From the NCBI RefSeq assembly GCF_014256275.1, contig NZ_JACCFE010000002.1:5932001-5996000 (forward strand): DNA of 64,000 nt, in the 5' to 3' direction. Made by a program: the position numbers and the translations under genes. Shown here piece after piece: positions 1 to 8,589 of this stretch. The notes beneath the pieces are model-generated. The model did not search any database, had not been told where the DNA came from, and saw only the letters and a list, made by a program, of their open reading frames with translations. Numbering within the stretch: position 1 is the first letter of the stretch; each line of letters begins with the position of its first letter. The stretch comes from Rhodococcus sp. 4CII (GTDB taxonomy: Bacteria; Actinomycetota; Actinomycetes; Mycobacteriales; Mycobacteriaceae).

Positions 1-1
1 G

Positions 2-565
2 GGCGGCGACGTCCGCACACCCGGGCAGGCGGCGACGGCGGTGGAGGAGGCGGTCGAGGTGATCCGCCTGATGTGGTCGGGTGAGCGTGCCGTCCGATCG
101 GAGGGCGAGTATTACCGACTCGACGGCGTGCATCCCGGGCCGGTTCCGGCGCATCCGATGGGGATCTGGCTCGGTGTCGGCGGGCCGCGGTTGCTGCGTG
201 CGCTGGGTCGTTCCGCCGACGGATGGGTTCCGTCGAGCTCCTACTTCCCGCCGGAGGTCCTGCCCGGCATGCACGCGAAGATCGATGCGGGCGCCGCAGA
301 CGCCGGCCGTGATCCGAGTTCGATCGTCCGCGCCTACAACATCTTCGGGCGGGTGGGCGACACTCCGTCGGACACGCTGTTCGAGGGAACCGCCGAGCAG
401 TGGGTGAGCCAACTGACGGACCTCGCGGTGGAGACGGGCATGGACACGTTCGTCTTCGGCACCGACGGCGACGACCCCGCGCAGGTCAGGAAATTCGCGA
501 CCGACGTCGCACCGGCCGTGCGGGCCGCCGTCGACGCGTGCCGCGGCGTCGGCACCCCCGCGTGA
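2..565 (+). CDS. LLM-class F420/FMN-dependent oxidoreductase, C-terminal part (cut by window edge)
   Basis: The reading frame is already open at base 2, so the N-terminus lies outside the window. About 187 residues are visible. They contain the luciferase-like C-terminal pattern: EAVEVIRLMWSGE, then YYRLDGV, then IWLGVGGPRLLRALGRSADGW, and a late TAEQWVSQLTDL helix. This is typical of F420-dependent LLM oxidoreductases of actinobacteria, which are soluble TIM-barrel enzymes. The substrate cannot be told. The gene ends 13 bp from the 3' end of the convergent kinase gene. The family call is firm; the cofactor (F420 rather than FMN) is inferred from the host lineage. Confidence 0.8.
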   Translation, partial: GGDVRTPGQAATAVEEAVEVIRLMWSGERAVRSEGEYYRLDGVHPGPVPAHPMGIWLGVGGPRLLRALGRSADGWVPSSSYFPPEVLPGMHAKIDAGAADAGRDPSSIVRAYNIFGRVGDTPSDTLFEGTAEQWVSQLTDLAVETGMDTFVFGTDGDDPAQVRKFATDVAPAVRAAVDACRGVGTPA

Positions 566-578
566 GCGACCGCGCGGG

Positions 579-1778
579 TCAGTTGCCGTGCTTCTCCTTC
601 TCGTTGTCCTTGGTCTTGTTGTTCCCATTCCCGTTGTTGCCATTGCCGTTTCCCGGACGCGGTTTCGGGGCGTTCGTCGAAGGTGCGTTCGGCGGCGGGA
701 CGGGTGCAACAGGGTTTATCTCGACGGCGCTGCTCGGGGCAGACACGGGGGCCGGCGGCGGACTGACGGTGGTGGTGCCCGGGCCGGGACCGACGGTTCC
801 GTCCCGATTCTGCGCCGCGATGGCCAGCGCTCCGACGACGACCGCGACCAGCAGTGCGGCAATGGCGGCGATGATCAGCCCGGTCCGCCGGCGGGGTCGC
901 ACAGGCTCGGGCGGTAACTCGTGGACGGACGTGGTGGCCGTGAAGGCCCTCGTCGGGGGTGGGACGGCGCCGGACGCGCCGAGGACGGCGTCCCGCATGG
1001 CGTGCGCGTCGACGTAGCGTTCCCGCGGATCGCGCGCCATCGCCCGTTCGATGGTGTGCACGAGGCCCGGGTCGGCGTCCGGACGCATTTCGTGGAGGGG
1101 CCGGGCCGCGCCGTCGATGATCGCCCGGGCGAGCGAGAGGATGTTGTCGCCCGCGAACGGCCGCTGCCCGGTGACGGCCTCGTAGCCGACGACCCCAACC
1201 GCGTAGAGGTCGTCGGAGGGGGTGGCGGGTTTGCCGGTGATGCGATCCGGACTGAGGTACGCGACCGTGCCCAGGACCTGCCCGGTCGCGGTGTGATCGG
1301 AATCGGCGCTCTTCGCGATGCCGAAGTCGGTGACCTTCACCGCGCCGGTGGCGGTGAACAGCACGTTTCCCGGTTTGATGTCGCGGTGCAGGATGCCGGC
1401 GTGGTGGGCGGCGCCGACCGCGGCGAGCACGTCCGCGAGGATCGACCGCACTCGCCCGTCCGGGAGCGGACCGCCGGCGATCTCGTCGGCCAGGGTGTGG
1501 CCGGGCAGGCGTTCCATCACGATGTACGCCACGCCGGCGTCCTCGCCGCAGTCGTGGACGGCGACCACGTTCGGGTGGTTCAGCGTGGCGGCCAGCCGGG
1601 CCTCGGCCTCGAACCGCCGACGGGTGTCGGGGACGGACGCGAGTTCCGGGCGCAGCACCTTGACCGCGACCGGCCGCTCGAGGCGAAGGTCCCAGCCGTC
1701 GTGGACGTCGGCCATCCCGCCCCGGCCCAGCACTCCTCGCAACTGGTACCGACCTGCGAGAACTGCGGACACGGGCAT
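579..1778 (-). CDS. Ser/Thr protein kinase (PknB-like) with one transmembrane segment
   Basis: The 399-aa protein starts with a complete Hanks-type kinase domain (about 10-265): glycine loop GVLGRGGMADVH, the VAVKVL lysine, catalytic loop HRDIKPGNVL and DFGIA. One membrane helix (about 302-324, GLIIAAIAALLVAVVVGAL) separates it from a short extracytoplasmic tail. That tail is rich in Pro, Ser and Thr and ends in a low-complexity Asn/Gly/Lys run. There are no PASTA repeats, so unlike PknB it shows no obvious muropeptide sensor. The GTG codons just downstream are alternative starts. It probably phosphorylates cytoplasmic proteins in response to an envelope signal; the target is unknown. Confidence 0.93.
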   Translation of the reverse strand: MPVSAVLAGRYQLRGVLGRGGMADVHDGWDLRLERPVAVKVLRPELASVPDTRRRFEAEARLAATLNHPNVVAVHDCGEDAGVAYIVMERLPGHTLADEIAGGPLPDGRVRSILADVLAAVGAAHHAGILHRDIKPGNVLFTATGAVKVTDFGIAKSADSDHTATGQVLGTVAYLSPDRITGKPATPSDDLYAVGVVGYEAVTGQRPFAGDNILSLARAIIDGAARPLHEMRPDADPGLVHTIERAMARDPRERYVDAHAMRDAVLGASGAVPPPTRAFTATTSVHELPPEPVRPRRRTGLIIAAIAALLVAVVVGALAIAAQNRDGTVGPGPGTTTVSPPPAPVSAPSSAVEINPVAPVPPPNAPSTNAPKPRPGNGNGNNGNGNNKTKDNEKEKHGN

Positions 1779-1839
1779 GCGTTCACGCTATCGTCACCAC
1801 TTGTGCCGGACACCGCTGCCTCCCGCCTAACATGACGCC

Positions 1840-3237
1840 ATGACCGCTTCGGGTAAACGCCGACATCTGTCCGTCGTCCCCGACGTGCCGACGATCGTCC
1901 GGCCGTCGGCGAGGCGGGGCCGACGCGACGTCGCGAGTTATCACCTGCGCATCGAACTCGACGAGGTGACGCCGCCGATCTGGCGTCAGTTCGTGGTGCC
2001 GTCGAACCTGTTCCTGCACGAGCTGCATCCGATCGTGCAGACGGTGATGGGCTGGCAGGACAGTCACCTGCATTCATGGGTCGGCGGCGAGCCGCCCGCC
2101 TCGGAGCGCTACGAGATGCGCGAGAGCATCGACGAGGGATTCGCCGACGAGGACGACGAGCTGTGCGAGGACGCGGTGCGGCTCGACCAGGTACTGGCCG
2201 AGCCCGGCGAGCTGCTGTCCTATCTGTACGACTTCGGGGACGGCTGGGACCACACGATCGTCCTCGAGCGGATCGACGCCGACGGGTCTGCGCCGACGGT
2301 CACCTGCGTTGCCGGTGCCCGCGCCTGCCCACCCGAGGACTGCGGCGGACCGGGCGGGTACGCCGATCTGCTGAAGGTCCTGGCCACTCCGTCGCACCCC
2401 GGTCACCACGACGCCGGGGCGTGGGTGGGGCCCGGCTTCGCGCCCGAATCGTTCGGCGTCGACGTCGTGAACCGTAACCTCCGGTTGGAGGCCGTGATCC
2501 GTGAGCATGGCCCGGTGACCGATTCGAAGTTCGCGGACTTGCTGCGCCGGATCCCGCATCAGGCTGCACCGCATGTCTTTTCGCTCCTCGAGCACGCCGG
2601 GCTCACCGACCGACGGGTCGGCATCGAGGCGGCCCAGGACCTGGCGACGCGGCATCTGCGGTGGTTCCTGCAGCGCATCGGACCCGACGGCATCACCCTG
2701 ACCCAGGCAGGCTATCTGCCACCAGCCGTGGTATCGGAGATGCGGCACGAACTACCGGGATTCGACGAGTGGCCCGCCAGCAGCAACCGTGAGACGGACC
2801 AACGACCGGTCCACCTGCTCCGCGAATACGCCAAGACCCTCGGCCTGGTCCGCAAATACAAGGGAAAGCTGGTCCGGACCAATCTCGGAAGTTCGATGGC
2901 GAACGACGTCTTCAAGATGTGGTGCCATCTGCTCGAGCGCCTGCCGCTCGGCACCGACCAGGTCGAGCGGGAGGCCGGATACCTCGTGCTCCTCACCCTC
3001 GCCGCCGGCACGTCCTCGGACGAACGCCGGGACGTGGTCGCCGAAGGGCTCGCAGCCCTCGGCTGGCAGACGAGCGACGGCACCATCGTCGGCCGGGAAG
3101 AACTCTTCTGGATCGCCCGCCCCACGATCACGTTCCTCGAACTGATCGGCGCCATGGTCGAGGGTTACCGGCAACGCGACCAGCCCATGGACCCCCAGTG
3201 GGGCCGCCTCTTCGCGCAGATGGTGCTGTCGATGTAG
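1840..3237 (+). CDS. pRiA4b ORF-3-like domain protein
   Basis: The 465-aa protein opens with the pRiA4b ORF-3 (IS1096 TnpR-like) fold at about 30-215. Visible motifs are YHLRIELDEVTPPIWRQFVV, HELHPIVQTVMGW, YDFGDGWDH and a cysteine segment ACPPEDCGGPGGY. The remaining 250 residues are helical and unassigned. The family is widespread in bacteria, often near mobile DNA, but its biochemical role is not established. Nothing transposase-like lies beside it here, so I treat it as a normal chromosomal gene. The kinase gene is divergent across 61 bp. Confidence 0.8.
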   Translation: MTASGKRRHLSVVPDVPTIVRPSARRGRRDVASYHLRIELDEVTPPIWRQFVVPSNLFLHELHPIVQTVMGWQDSHLHSWVGGEPPASERYEMRESIDEGFADEDDELCEDAVRLDQVLAEPGELLSYLYDFGDGWDHTIVLERIDADGSAPTVTCVAGARACPPEDCGGPGGYADLLKVLATPSHPGHHDAGAWVGPGFAPESFGVDVVNRNLRLEAVIREHGPVTDSKFADLLRRIPHQAAPHVFSLLEHAGLTDRRVGIEAAQDLATRHLRWFLQRIGPDGITLTQAGYLPPAVVSEMRHELPGFDEWPASSNRETDQRPVHLLREYAKTLGLVRKYKGKLVRTNLGSSMANDVFKMWCHLLERLPLGTDQVEREAGYLVLLTLAAGTSSDERRDVVAEGLAALGWQTSDGTIVGREELFWIARPTITFLELIGAMVEGYRQRDQPMDPQWGRLFAQMVLSM

Positions 3238-3466
3238 GTCGGTCGCTCGGAAGTCGGTGCCCGTCGCTCGAAAGTTCTGCGGGACAGAAGAATTCAACAT
3301 TTTCCGCCACCGAGTGCCACTCGGATCGCGTCATTCGCGTGATCGACACACTGCGATGCAGAACGCTTTCGGTCCACATCTGTCGGAACCTTCTGCTTTG
3401 ATACGACTCATGGGAGAGGCGCCCGACGCTCCCCGGCGTGGTCGCGAGCATGGGAAGGTGATGGCG

Positions 3467-3919
3467 ATGGTCGATTCCACCGAGTTGCCCGAAGTTTCGT
3501 GGGCAGGAATGGTCGAGTGGTTGACGGGGTCGCTGGTCGATCAACCCGTTGCGCTCATCGTCGAGATCGGCCCGAACAGCTACATCAGTGAGGACGACGA
3601 CGAAGAAGTCGTCTGCGCGCAGATTCAGGTGCTGGCCGACGGTGTGCTGATGCTTCGTCGTTCACGTGTCGAGCTCGGGCACCTGCTGCTCGCCGATTAT
3701 TCCTCCGAGAACCTGCCACTCGACCGGTGGCAGTTCGACGGCCACTTCGAAGACTGCACGGACGGCTACCTCTTCAGTCGGGACGTCAACCTCATCGCGA
3801 ACACGTGCGTGGCCTGGTTCCGGGACAACTGGGGCACCCGGTCCACCAGCGAACTCGGATGTTCGTACCGCTTTCCCGACGAGTTGCTGCCGCCGCCGGA
3901 CTCCACCGAGGTAACGTGA
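3467..3919 (+). CDS. Hypothetical acidic protein, possibly TY-Chap/YbjN-like
   Basis: The frame is open further upstream, but GGGAAGG lies 8 nt before the ATG at 3467, so I choose that start (150 aa); ATG 3461 and ATG 3410 are alternatives. The protein is acidic (SEDDDEEVV) and soluble. A beta-rich first half is followed by RWQFDGHFEDC and a helix NLIANTCVAWFRDNWG. The pattern resembles the N-terminal domain of TY-Chap/YbjN-type peptide-binding chaperones of actinobacteria, but the match is weak. No function is assigned. DinB2 follows on the same strand about 100 bp later. Confidence 0.55.
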   Translation: MVDSTELPEVSWAGMVEWLTGSLVDQPVALIVEIGPNSYISEDDDEEVVCAQIQVLADGVLMLRRSRVELGHLLLADYSSENLPLDRWQFDGHFEDCTDGYLFSRDVNLIANTCVAWFRDNWGTRSTSELGCSYRFPDELLPPPDSTEVT

Positions 3920-4023
3920 AGCCTTCGCCTTTCGCGGAGTCACCATCGGAGGCGGGACGGTTCGCCGGCTGGTGCGCGGCGATTTGCCGGTGGTCGGCCC
4001 GTCGATTCCGGCACACTGGCTTC

Positions 4024-5067
4024 ATGAGCACACCGCCGCGTCGCCGGTGGGTGCTGCATGTCGATCTCGACCAGTTCATCGCCGCGGTCGAGGTGCTACG
4101 GCACCCTGAACTGCAGGGACGTCCGGTCGTCGTGGGCGGTCGCGGGGATCCCACCGAGCGTGCGGTGGTATCGACCGCGTCGTACGAGGCGCGTGAATTC
4201 GGTGTCGGTTCCGGCATGCCGATGCGAATCGCGGCCCGGAAGATCCCCGACGCCGTATTCCTGCCCGTCGACGCCGAGACCTACACCGAGGTATCGGGCG
4301 TCGTGATGGACACGTTGCGGAAGCTGGACGTCGTCGTCGAGGTGATGGGCTGGGACGAGGCGTTTCTCGGTGTCGAGACCGACAACCCGGAGGCCTTCGC
4401 GCGAGGCGTCCACGACGCCGTCCTCGAGGCGACCGGGCTGCACTGCTCAGTCGGCATCGGCGACAACAAGTTACGCGCCAAGATCGCGACGGACTTCGGC
4501 AAACCGCAGGGCGTCTACCGGCTGACGGAGGAGAACTGGTTCGACGTCATGGGGGAGCGCCCCACCGACGCGCTGTGGGGGATCGGCAAGAAGACGGCGA
4601 AGAAGCTTGCCGCGCTGGGCATCAGCACCGGGCGGGAGTTGGCGGACGCGTCGGATCAGGAGTTGGCCGCGACCCTCGGCCCGACCATGGGTCCGTGGTA
4701 CGCGCGGATCGGTCGGGGCATCGATCACTCGCCGGTGTCCGCCGAACCGTGGGTGGCGCGGTCGCACAGCCGGGAGACGACGTTCCAGCAGAACCTCGCC
4801 GGCAGGGAGGCTGTCACCGAGGAGATCCGACGCCTCGCCGCCCGGGTCAGGGAAGACATCCTCGCGGAGAATCGGAAGGCGGTGCGGGTGGCGTTGAAGG
4901 TGCGCTATGCCCCGTTCGACACCCACACGACGAGCAAGCCGCTACCCGAGCCGACATTCGATCCGGACGTGATCGCCGACGCGGCAGCAGCTTTGGTCGA
5001 CAGGCTCGACCACGAGCGCGAGGTGCGACTCCTCGGCGTGCGGTTGGAGATGACTCCACCCATGTGA
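4024..5067 (+). CDS. dinB: Y-family DNA polymerase IV, DinB2 type
   Basis: The 347-aa protein is a Y-family translesion polymerase. ATG 4024 is chosen because the catalytic motif HVDLDQFI begins 11 residues in, as expected; the open frame upstream has no family similarity. Metal ligands are D14 in that motif and the D-E pair in GWDEAFLGV. A helix-hairpin-helix region (ALWGIGKKTAKKLAALGI) and little-finger domain follow. The steric-gate position, five residues after D14, is Ile19 instead of Phe/Tyr. GWDEA and the missing aromatic gate are features of mycobacterial DinB2, which uses ribonucleotides readily. A strong hairpin terminator follows immediately. Confidence 0.93.
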   Translation: MSTPPRRRWVLHVDLDQFIAAVEVLRHPELQGRPVVVGGRGDPTERAVVSTASYEAREFGVGSGMPMRIAARKIPDAVFLPVDAETYTEVSGVVMDTLRKLDVVVEVMGWDEAFLGVETDNPEAFARGVHDAVLEATGLHCSVGIGDNKLRAKIATDFGKPQGVYRLTEENWFDVMGERPTDALWGIGKKTAKKLAALGISTGRELADASDQELAATLGPTMGPWYARIGRGIDHSPVSAEPWVARSHSRETTFQQNLAGREAVTEEIRRLAARVREDILAENRKAVRVALKVRYAPFDTHTTSKPLPEPTFDPDVIADAAAALVDRLDHEREVRLLGVRLEMTPPM

Positions 5068-5100
5068 GCGGCAAAGTGTCCTCGGGGACGCTTTGCCGCT
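5067..5100. terminator. Bidirectional hairpin terminator
   Basis: Fifteen-base arms (5067-5081 and 5086-5100, one G-T pair) flank a TCGG loop. The hairpin lies between the convergent dinB2 and metallo-hydrolase genes and overlaps the last base of the dinB2 stop codon. There is no clear T tract, as is common for actinobacterial terminators. Confidence 0.8.
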
Positions 5101-5107
5101 ACACGTG

Positions 5108-6106
5108 TCAGCGGCGGGCGAAGACGGCGGGTTCGCTGTCGGGAACCTGGGCGACGAGGTCGCGGGCGACGAGGTGCCGAAGATGGGCCGCTGCCTCCGA
5201 CAGCGCCATGCCCTTGCCCATGGGAGAGATGTCTGCCCACGGCTTGTACCACTTCATGCGCTCGGCGACCTGCCACACGGTGATCTGGTCGTCGCCGAAA
5301 GCCTTGTACAGGTGGTCGAGTCGCTCTTCGTGGTGCTCGATCAGTTCGCCGGCGCGGCCCGCGACGTCGTCGATGGGGATGCCGTGGGCGCCGAGGCCGC
5401 GGGTGATGTTCATGGTCTGCACGCGGCGCAGCGAGTCCATGAATTCGGCGAGGCCGTCGCGCTCCTCGAGCGGGTAGACGAAGTTGCCGACGTGCGGCGT
5501 CGTCTTCTGCAGGACGTGGTCGCCGGTGAACATCACGTCGGCGTCCTCGAGATAGAAACAGATGTGTCCGGGGGTGTGGCCCGGGGTGTAGACGGCGCGC
5601 AGGTTGCGGCCGGTGAGGGCGATGAGCTCGTCGTCGACGAGAACACGGTCGGGGGCCGAATCGGGACCTGTGGGCGGCTTCCCGCTCGCGGATTTCTCGA
5701 ACGCCTCGAGGTCTGCCGGGCCGGCGCCGGCGCGCGTCATGTTGGCTTTCTGGAACTCCAGCCACTCGGGGCCGTGACCGGTCGACATGTGCTGGAACAT
5801 TTCATGATCGGATTCGTGCATCGCGATCCAAGCGCCGGATGCCTCTCGGACGCGCCCGCACAGACCGGTGTGGTCGGGGTGGAAGTGGGTGAGGGCGACG
5901 CCCTCCACATCTTTCACCGAATGCCCGATCGCCTCGAGTCCGGAGGTGAGGCCGTTCCACGCGTTGTCGTCGTCCCAGCCGGCGTCGACGAGAATCAGGC
6001 CGCCGGGGGATTCCATCGCGTACACGAGTGTGTGACCGAGGGGATTATCCGTGATCGGGACCGGAATCTGGAAGATCCCGTCACCGATGGGTGCCGCGTC
6101 GTTCAT
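5108..6106 (-). CDS. MBL-fold metallo-hydrolase
   Basis: The 332-aa protein has the metallo-beta-lactamase signature THFHPDHTG, a later His in HTPGHICFYLED and Asp in MFTGDHVL, so both metal sites look intact. GAGG sits 7 nt before the second of two in-frame ATG codons, which is why I start at 6106 and not 6112. The C-terminal third (WQVAERMKWYKPW and a short helical tail) resembles the winged-helix-like tail of glyoxalase-II-like hydrolases in catabolic clusters. The substrate is unknown, probably a thioester or ester. It stands alone, with terminators on the 3' side. Confidence 0.88.
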   Translation of the reverse strand: MNDAAPIGDGIFQIPVPITDNPLGHTLVYAMESPGGLILVDAGWDDDNAWNGLTSGLEAIGHSVKDVEGVALTHFHPDHTGLCGRVREASGAWIAMHESDHEMFQHMSTGHGPEWLEFQKANMTRAGAGPADLEAFEKSASGKPPTGPDSAPDRVLVDDELIALTGRNLRAVYTPGHTPGHICFYLEDADVMFTGDHVLQKTTPHVGNFVYPLEERDGLAEFMDSLRRVQTMNITRGLGAHGIPIDDVAGRAGELIEHHEERLDHLYKAFGDDQITVWQVAERMKWYKPWADISPMGKGMALSEAAAHLRHLVARDLVAQVPDSEPAVFARR

Positions 6107-6339
6107 ATGCATACCTCGTTGCCTAGAGGAACAAATTAGTTCTACTTCTCTTCATACTGACCTCCTGCTGCGGATTGCGATACCGCGGGTCCCGATTGGC
6201 GGAACGACACAGGCTGTGACCAGGTGCTTCCTGCGGCATCGTCGCGCGGGAAATTGGAACACCGGGCTGGACGCCGAACGCTGTGGAATGCTCCACTCGG
6301 ACCAGCTTTCACGTGCTCGCGTTGCGACAGGAGACTGCT

Positions 6340-7230
6340 TTGACCACGAACCTCGTTCGATCACGCCGCCGGTGGTACACGACCGGAATGTGTGGCCTCG
6401 CCGTCATCGGCGCATCCGGCCTGCTTGCCCCCAGTGTTGCGGTCGCCGCGCCGGCGGCGTTGCCTGCCGGTTGCGTGCAGGGCGCGGGTACCCAGGTAAC
6501 CTGCACGTTCACGTTCACCGGCACCGCGCAGTCGTTCACGGTTCCCGACGGGGTTACCAGCCTGGCAGTGACGGCGACGGGCGGACGTGGTGGCAACAGC
6601 TCCGGAAACATTGACGCGATCCTGGGCGGCCCGGCGGCGGTCGCAACCGGACAGCTGACGGTCGCCGCCGGTGACGCGCTCTACATCCAGGTCGGCGGGA
6701 ACGGCGGCGACGGAACGGGAGTTGCCGGGTACAACGGCGGTGGAGCGGGTGGCGACGGGGTGAGCGGCGGCGGAGGCGGCGCGTCCGACGTTCGCACCGG
6801 GTCGGGTGAGCTCGCGGATCGTCAGATCGTCGCCTCGGGCGGCGGCGGAGCGGGCGACACCTACATCGGTGGCGCGGGCAATCTGATGGGACCTGCCGGT
6901 TCGGCCGGTGGCGGGGGAGGCGGTGGCGGCGGCGCCACGGACACGGCCGGAGGCGTCGGAGGCAACGGCGGCACCGACCCGCACGGTTCGCCGGGTGAAG
7001 CCGGCGTCGGTGGTGCGGCCGCTGGAGCCGGCGGCGGGGGCGGCGGCGGATTGTTCGGAGGTGGCGGCGGAGCCGACAACTACGGCGGAGGCGGTGGCGG
7101 CGGCGGCTCGTCGTACGCACCCGGCGGGACGTTCGCGGCTGCTGCGGTGGACGCGGCACCCACCGTGATCATCACCTACGGGCAGGGTTCGGGAACGGGA
7201 TCGCTCGGAAACCTGTTCGGCAGCAGCTGA
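6340..7230 (+). CDS. Secreted glycine-rich protein
   Basis: A TTG start at 6340 is preceded by AGGAG at 6 nt, giving 296 aa; the upstream in-frame ATG at 6283 lacks such a site. The N-terminus is a signal peptide: basic RSRRR, a hydrophobic core, and a VAVAA-type cleavage region near 38. A beta segment with FTVPDGVTSLAVTATGGRGG follows, then long Gly runs with ASDVRTGSG and QIVASGGGGAG. This is the pattern of the bacterial glycine-rich domain related to ALK/LTK-type Gly-rich folds. There is no LPXTG sorting signal or membrane anchor. It is probably an extracellular or envelope structural protein; its partner is unknown. Confidence 0.75.
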   Translation: MTTNLVRSRRRWYTTGMCGLAVIGASGLLAPSVAVAAPAALPAGCVQGAGTQVTCTFTFTGTAQSFTVPDGVTSLAVTATGGRGGNSSGNIDAILGGPAAVATGQLTVAAGDALYIQVGGNGGDGTGVAGYNGGGAGGDGVSGGGGGASDVRTGSGELADRQIVASGGGGAGDTYIGGAGNLMGPAGSAGGGGGGGGGATDTAGGVGGNGGTDPHGSPGEAGVGGAAAGAGGGGGGGLFGGGGGADNYGGGGGGGGSSYAPGGTFAAAAVDAAPTVIITYGQGSGTGSLGNLFGSS

Positions 7231-7270
7231 TCTCGCCCCCAGCGTCGGATCCACTGGCCAACCGACGACA

Positions 7271-7310
7271 ATCGGCAGCAGCCCGGACGAAAGTCCGGGC
7301 TGCTGCCGAT
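7271..7310. terminator. Perfect 18-bp hairpin, GAAA loop, bidirectional terminator
   Basis: Arms 7271-7288 and 7293-7310 pair perfectly around a GAAA tetraloop. The hairpin lies between the convergent glycine-rich protein gene and the CarD-family gene and can serve both. Confidence 0.9.
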
Positions 7311-7317
7311 CGAGTTG

Positions 7318-7821
7318 TCAGACGGCCGCTGCGGTTGTGCTGGATTCGTAGATCTCTTCGATGCGGCGTCGAGTCTCGTCCGGGTCGGACTTCATGGCGA
7401 GGACGAGTTCGGAGATGACGAGCTGCATCGCGTGCTCGAGCTGCCGCTTCTCGCCGGCCGACAGCGGCTTCTCCTGCGAACGAGTCATCAGGTCGCGGAT
7501 GACTTCACTGACCGTGAAGATTCCGCCCACGGTCAGCTTTTCCTGGTTGGCCTTGTATCGCCGGGACCAGTTGGACGGATCGTCGACGGTCGGTCCGCGC
7601 AGGATGTCGAAGACCCGATCGACTTCGTCGTTGTTGATCGCGTTCCGCACGCCGAGCGCTTCGGCCTTCGCGACCGGGATCTCGATGGACAGCCCGGTCT
7701 GAGCGACTTCGAACTGCACGTAATCGGTGGGTAGATCTTTGAACATCCGGGTCGTGAGCTTTGTGACGGTCACCGACCCATGGTGGGGGTACAGGAAGAT
7801 GTCACCGATATTGAGATTCAT
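7318..7821 (-). CDS. CarD/CdnL-family RNA polymerase-binding regulator (paralogue)
   Basis: The 167-aa protein has the CarD architecture. An N-terminal Tudor-like RNA-polymerase interaction domain (GDIFLYPHHGSVTV) leads into a helical DNA-binding domain with NWSRRYKANQEKL; its Trp is the residue that CarD wedges into the -10 fork. A LSAGEKRQLEHA helix follows. It is clearly a CarD relative but diverges from the essential actinobacterial CarD, and it is not beside the usual ispD/ispF genes, so it is probably a second copy. It would stabilise open promoter complexes. It has its own promoter and ends at a strong terminator. Confidence 0.9.
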   Translation of the reverse strand: MNLNIGDIFLYPHHGSVTVTKLTTRMFKDLPTDYVQFEVAQTGLSIEIPVAKAEALGVRNAINNDEVDRVFDILRGPTVDDPSNWSRRYKANQEKLTVGGIFTVSEVIRDLMTRSQEKPLSAGEKRQLEHAMQLVISELVLAMKSDPDETRRRIEEIYESSTTAAAV

Positions 7822-7843
7822 TAATTACCTACCCTTCGCCACC

Positions 7844-7871
7844 ATTATGGCACACGCTGCCATATTGACAA
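7844..7871 (-). promoter_or_regulatory. Vegetative-type promoter of the CarD-family gene
   Basis: Read on the minus strand, TTGTCA (7866-7871) and CATAAT (7844-7849) are separated by 16 nt, close to the sigma-A consensus. The start codon at 7821 is 23 nt below the -10, and AGGGTAGG gives the ribosome site. It is one of the clearest promoters in the window. Confidence 0.7.
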
Positions 7872-7933
7872 CGGATGCCCGAATGTGAACGATCGTCGCG
7901 TGGGTGCTCACCTACCGATAACGAAGGCCGTTG

Positions 7934-8569
7934 ATGACCAGACTCGAAGTGTTCCCCGTGCCGCCTGACCTGCCCGTTGGGCCCCCTGGGCTGCGGGAAC
8001 GGCGACGTGAGCAGACGAACGTGGAGATCAGTGAGACTGCGCTCACACTGTTCGAACGCAAGGGTGTCGAGGCCACGACGGTGGGGGAGATCGCGCAATC
8101 GGCGGGAGTGTCGCAGCGAACGTTCTTTCGATACTTCGCCACCAAGGAGGAGGCCGCGCTCCGGGATCACTGGGCGTTCGAAGCGTTCGTGGTGTCGGGG
8201 CTCGACCGGCTCGATCCGGACATCTCCCCGAGGCTCGCGTTGGAATCCTCCTTCGCCGCCGCGTTGGTGACGTATTCGGACAGCTTGTCGATTCCCTGCC
8301 GGCGATTGTTGCGCGTGAGCCGGCTCATCAAGCAGGAACCGGCCCTGCGTGCTGTGCTGGCGCGGGAGAGTGTGCGGCGGACGGCGGCTCTGGTCGACGT
8401 GGTCTCGACGAGATTCGACTGCTCCGACTTGCAGATTCGACTTGCGGTCGACGTGTCGGTCGCCGTGCTCCGGGCGGCGCTGGAGACGTGGGTGGATCGG
8501 TCCTCAGCCGACGAGTCGGCGAGCCTCCCTGAAATCTATTTCACGGCAAGGGAACTCGCGCGCTCATGA
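7934..8569 (+). CDS. TetR-family transcriptional regulator
   Basis: The 211-aa protein starts at ATG 7934, with GAAGG a few bases upstream. The N-terminal helix-turn-helix is standard: ALTLFERKGVEATTVGEIAQSAGVSQRTFFRYFATKEE (about 37-70, shown as its key residues). The all-helical ligand and dimer domain follows, with DPDISPRLALE and RLIKQEP segments typical of actinobacterial TetR proteins. The divergent CarD-family gene and the convergent YjbQ gene are its neighbours. Its target is not evident; the shared 110-bp intergenic region with the CarD gene is one possible operator location. Confidence 0.9.
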   Translation: MTRLEVFPVPPDLPVGPPGLRERRREQTNVEISETALTLFERKGVEATTVGEIAQSAGVSQRTFFRYFATKEEAALRDHWAFEAFVVSGLDRLDPDISPRLALESSFAAALVTYSDSLSIPCRRLLRVSRLIKQEPALRAVLARESVRRTAALVDVVSTRFDCSDLQIRLAVDVSVAVLRAALETWVDRSSADESASLPEIYFTARELARS

Positions 8570-8589
8570 TCGAAGACGGTTGACGTTGT

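Noticed and set aside
921..1835. A 304-codon plus-strand frame opposite the Ser/Thr kinase
   Set aside because: Antisense of the kinase domain, whose catalytic motifs are all intact on the minus strand.
1840..3237. Insertion sequence suggested by the IS1096 TnpR-like domain
   Set aside because: There is no transposase or terminal inverted repeat beside it; the family name is historical.
6580..7180. Gly codon repeats as a possible CRISPR-like or tandem array
   Set aside because: The repeats are irregular GGC/GGA runs coding for glycine in a secreted protein, without constant repeat-spacer spacing.
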